A stretch of DNA of 64,000 bases from Candidatus Caccoplasma merdavium (GTDB lineage: Bacteria > Bacteroidota > Bacteroidia > Bacteroidales > UBA11471), in the NCBI GenBank assembly GCA_018715595.1, contig DVLI01000006.1, forward strand, positions 22,085-86,084, read 5' to 3'. Positions 63,099-64,000 of this stretch are shown in pieces; the stretch's first letter is position 1; every line of letters starts with the position of its first letter. Below the pieces are notes generated by a model. It was given only the letters and a program-made list of their open reading frames with translations. It was not told where the DNA came from and searched no databases. Both the position numbers and the translations under genes were made by a program.

Positions 63099-63130
63099 AA
63101 AAAAAATCCCGGAAGGCGCACCTCCCGGGA
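63099..63130 (-). terminator. Terminator of the Spy-like gene
   Basis: On the minus strand, TCCCGGGAGG and CCTTCCGGGA pair with one mismatch around TGCG, followed by eight T. Confidence 0.7.
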
Positions 63131-63167
63131 AAAAACACAAAGTTATCTGAGAATCTATTTTATGCGG

Positions 63168-63806
63168 CTATTTCTCTTTGGGGGTTGAGGGGTGAGGCTG
63201 CCCGGCTTGGTCTTTGTTGTTGGGCCAGTGGTTGCGCATCATCTCTTGGGAGAAGCGGGCCTCGGAGTCAAATATTTTCACGATTTTCTGCGCCGGAAGT
63301 ATTTGCAGGAATTTCTCGAAATACTCTTTTTGCAACAGGGCTTCCTGCATTTCGGCTTCAATCTTTTTCTCTACGGCGGCCCGGTATTCGGTCTCGGAGA
63401 CAGGCTCTTTCGAACGCATCAGCCGTTTGATGGCCCGGGAGGCATCGTCTTGCACGCGGAACATTTTGGTTTGCAATTCTTCATATATGGGGAAGAATTC
63501 AGCGGCCTCTTTGTCCGACAGCTCGGCTCTTTCGCGGAGGTAATCACGTTTGTGGGCCTTGAAGATTTCGAGGCGGTAACGACCTACTTCGCGGCTGGCG
63601 GCCCGCATGGCTTTGAGCGAAGTGCCCTCTTGGGGCGATTTCAGCGACTTGCGGTAGTCTTTTTTGGCCTGGTCGTATTTCTGTTGGGCTTTTTCGAGTA
63701 AGGCTTCGGCTTCGGAGAGTGTAAGCACTTTTTCCTGGGCTTCCGCCACGGGGGCGAATGCCGTCAGAAAGAGCAACACTACAATCGAAAAAATGAAGTT
63801 TCGCAT
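63168..63806 (-). CDS. Spy/CpxP-like periplasmic helical protein
   Basis: A 212-residue exported protein with signal peptide MRNFIFSIVVLLFLTAFAPV. The rest is highly helical and charged, with LSDKEAAEFFPIYEELQTKM, a segment like the LTxxQ region of Spy/CpxP-type proteins often placed beside sigma-factor genes in Bacteroidetes. The C-terminus is Pro/Lys-rich. The start is at 63806, the signal peptide start. The open frame runs on through the adapter at 63869-63887, where it would read RSEERRAS, so any longer start is an artefact. Confidence 0.7.
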   Translation of the reverse strand: MRNFIFSIVVLLFLTAFAPVAEAQEKVLTLSEAEALLEKAQQKYDQAKKDYRKSLKSPQEGTSLKAMRAASREVGRYRLEIFKAHKRDYLRERAELSDKEAAEFFPIYEELQTKMFRVQDDASRAIKRLMRSKEPVSETEYRAAVEKKIEAEMQEALLQKEYFEKFLQILPAQKIVKIFDSEARFSQEMMRNHWPNNKDQAGQPHPSTPKEK

Positions 63807-63868
63807 ATACACAAGATTAATATTCATAAGCGTCGGCAAAATACTCATACACGCTGTAATCATCGACG

Positions 63869-63887
63869 CACGACGCTCTTCCGATCT
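63869..63887 (+). other. Illumina TruSeq adapter sequence (artefact)
   Basis: CACGACGCTCTTCCGATCT is an exact 19-base match to the 3' end of the Illumina TruSeq universal/read-1 adapter (…ACACTCTTTCCCTACACGACGCTCTTCCGATCT). It marks the join between the Bacteroidales chromosome and the foreign tail. No natural function is inferred. Confidence 0.95.
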
Positions 63888-63889
63888 TA

Positions 63890-64000
63890 GAGAATGGAGA
63901 TATAGTAACCTTAGAAGATATGACAGGAAGAACGCTTCAATATGCAGTATATGATAGATTTGTAGTAAAGCCTGATGATACAAGCTGTACAAGCCAACAT
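63890..64000 (+). CDS. Fragment of a Gram-positive-type sortase (foreign, chimeric tail)
   Basis: Thirty-seven in-frame codons after the adapter read ENGDIVTLEDMTGRTLQ then YAVYDRFVVKPDDTSCTSQ, H at the end. The GDIV..ED..G..L.Y.VYD..VV.P.DTSCTSQ pattern resembles the strand pair just before the catalytic TLITC motif of Firmicutes sortases. The tail is about 35 percent GC against a GC-rich window, and codon use differs. It is cut at both ends: by the adapter at 63887 and by the window end. It does not belong to this chromosome. Confidence 0.45.

Noticed and set aside
63811..63868. Functional promoter or gene start between 63806 and the adapter
   Set aside because: Only 62 chromosomal bases remain before the chimeric join, so the upstream region of the Spy-like gene cannot be judged.
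1..64000. CRISPR array, rRNA or tRNA genes
   Set aside because: No regularly spaced direct repeats and no tRNA- or rRNA-like segments were recognised on either strand by reading.

Overview
The window reads as chromosomal DNA of a GC-rich member of the Bacteroidales, probably a gut organism. The grounds are: repeated TAnnTTTG promoter elements, some with a TTTG box about 19-20 bases upstream; a lack of Shine-Dalgarno sites; Bacteroidetes-typical families (DUF3467, DUF4494, DUF1573, a NigD-like lipoprotein, class III FBPase, a succinylornithine-type transcarbamylase, a membrane MutS homologue); and an arabinose cluster built like that of Bacteroides. The family cannot be fixed by reading alone. 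No rRNA, tRNA, CRISPR array, insertion sequence or prophage was seen. The last ~130 bases are not part of this chromosome.

Layout. 1-5.7 kb: the 5' part of miaB (minus), then a tight plus-strand run of a membrane-anchored hypothetical, succinate CoA-transferase, tcdA, lolD, a NigD-like lipoprotein and DUF3467. 5.8-11.7 kb: cysS, a DUF5131 protein, a WG-repeat protein, a divergent ureohydrolase, hsp20 and ansA. 11.9-20.5 kb: a large secreted beta-helix protein (minus), then proA-argF', argS and a secreted GH29 fucosidase. 20.6-26.1 kb: meaB, DUF1573, the membrane MutS homologue and a secreted transglutaminase-like protein. 26.3-31.3 kb: a GH43-GH97-GH43 cluster. 31.4-35.7 kb: a GNAT and cdd, a glucosaminidase, and an overlapping three-gene cassette of a ParB-like (IbrB-like) protein, a DUF3440 PAPS-reductase-like (IbrA-like) protein and a small GNAT-like protein. 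36.1-41.9 kb: dnaX, an AraC regulator and a GH3 beta-glycosidase. 42.1-55.5 kb, all minus: galM, a glucose/galactose transporter and galK, a terminator, then a lipoprotein galM, an arabinose symporter, araR, araD, araA, araB and tkt. 55.7-63.8 kb: engB-DUF4494-yggS-DHODH-like (minus), divergent from fbp-recR-GT2-GNAT (plus), and a Spy-like periplasmic protein.

Function. The centre of the window handles plant-glycan sugars. Secreted GH43, GH97, GH3 and GH29 enzymes could release arabinose, xylose, galactose and fucose. The ara/gal block imports arabinose and hexoses, sets anomer balance, and sends arabinose through ribulose and ribulose-5-P to xylulose-5-P and transketolase. Succinate CoA-transferase and MeaB both belong to the succinate-propionate branch of Bacteroidales fermentation. 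The rest is housekeeping: translation, replication and repair, arginine and proline synthesis, and lipoprotein export.

Most notable. A 19-base exact match to the Illumina TruSeq read-1 adapter at 63869-63887 joins this chromosome to about 113 bases of AT-rich sequence that reads as part of a Gram-positive-type sortase, so the contig end is chimeric. Among biological signals, the IbrB/IbrA/GNAT-like cassette is the best candidate for an under-described system. Next come the membrane MutS homologue, the ureohydrolase with conserved metal ligands, a dnaX that may be leaderless, and a compact promoter-leader-hairpin unit at 1.2 kb.
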